From: Gemmatimonadales bacterium
GTDB lineage: Bacteria; Gemmatimonadota; Gemmatimonadetes; Gemmatimonadales; GWC2-71-9
Length of the DNA stretch: 5,514 nt
Assembly: GCA_013812695.1 (NCBI GenBank)
Contig: JACCSZ010000168.1
Span: 1-5,514, forward strand
Direction: 5' to 3'
A model generated the notes under the pieces. That model was given only the letters and a program-made list of their open reading frames with translations. It ran no database searches and was not told the origin of the DNA. Of the stretch, positions 5,376-5,514 are shown one piece after another; positions within the stretch are counted from its first letter, which is position 1; each line of letters begins with the position of its first letter. The position numbers and the translations under genes were made by a program.

Positions 5376-5514
5376 GCGTGACCTCGTACAGGAGGATGCC
5401 GGCCGCGACGGCCACGTTGAGCGACTCGACCGCCGGCGCGAGGGGGACGGCCACCCGCCGCCGGACGGCGGCCACGAGCCCCGGTCCCACCCCCGCCCCC
5501 TCGTTGCCCAGCAC
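5365..5514 (-). CDS. SpoU/TrmH-type RNA 2'-O-methyltransferase, 3' end only
   Basis: The visible 49 residues are the C-terminus of a SPOUT-superfamily RNA ribose methyltransferase, cut off by the right edge. LGNEGAGVGPG lies at visible residues 2-12 (motif 2, with the invariant N-E-G) and APAVESLNVAVAAGILLYE at 26-44 (motif 3). These motifs form the trefoil-knot S-adenosylmethionine site and dimer interface. The stop is TGA 5367-5365, and the gene overlaps the prepilin peptidase start by 11 bases, so it heads the same operon within this window. Whether it is TrmH, RlmB or another paralogue acting on tRNA or rRNA cannot be decided without the N-terminal part. Confidence 0.9.
   Translation of the reverse strand: MLGNEGAGVGPGLVAAVRRRVAVPLAPAVESLNVAVAAGILLYEVTRDA

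Overview
This is a GC-rich bacterial window with Gram-negative features. It carries lipoproteins with lipoboxes, a type IV pilus/type II secretion prepilin peptidase, and intergenic copies of the 'GTCATCCTGAGCGGAGCG' dispersed repeat, whose spurious translation reads 'HPERSEG'. The GC content, this repeat, and a secreted lipoprotein with a 'GxGxGxVTSSPAGIxC' motif together suggest a Gemmatimonadota-like soil or sediment bacterium. That assignment is inference, because no marker gene is present.

Layout from left to right: (1) positions 1-205, minus strand, hold the 5' end of a secreted lipoprotein that runs off the left edge. (2) Positions 206-449 are a divergent promoter region. (3) Positions 450-1355, plus strand, encode an exported cyanophycinase-like S51 serine peptidase. 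(4) Positions 1356-1526 are an intergenic gap holding one copy of the dispersed inverted repeat. (5) Positions 1527-2798, plus strand, encode a DUF445 (YjiN-like) membrane protein. (6) Positions 2799-2952 are a convergent gap with a second, tighter inverted repeat that runs into an 18-bp tandem array. (7) Positions 5514 down to 2953, minus strand, are a tightly packed operon read right to left: the 3' end of a SpoU/TrmH-type RNA 2'-O-methyltransferase, an A24 prepilin peptidase that overlaps it by 11 nt, and an HExxH lipoprotein whose ATG overlaps the prepilin peptidase stop by 1 nt (TGATG).

The two edge genes (1-205 and 5365-5514, both minus strand) are partial but well supported by motifs. 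The cyanophycinase and DUF445 genes are probably independent units. The three-gene minus operon is almost certainly co-transcribed, although its members have no obvious common pathway. The most unusual points are a roughly 130-residue, apparently four-helix insertion in the prepilin peptidase between its catalytic core and its last conserved helix, a Lys-to-Ala change after its GxGD motif, and the 18-bp tandem array that seems to have grown out of the end of the dispersed repeat. I see no tRNA, rRNA, CRISPR array, insertion sequence, phage gene or recognised defence system.
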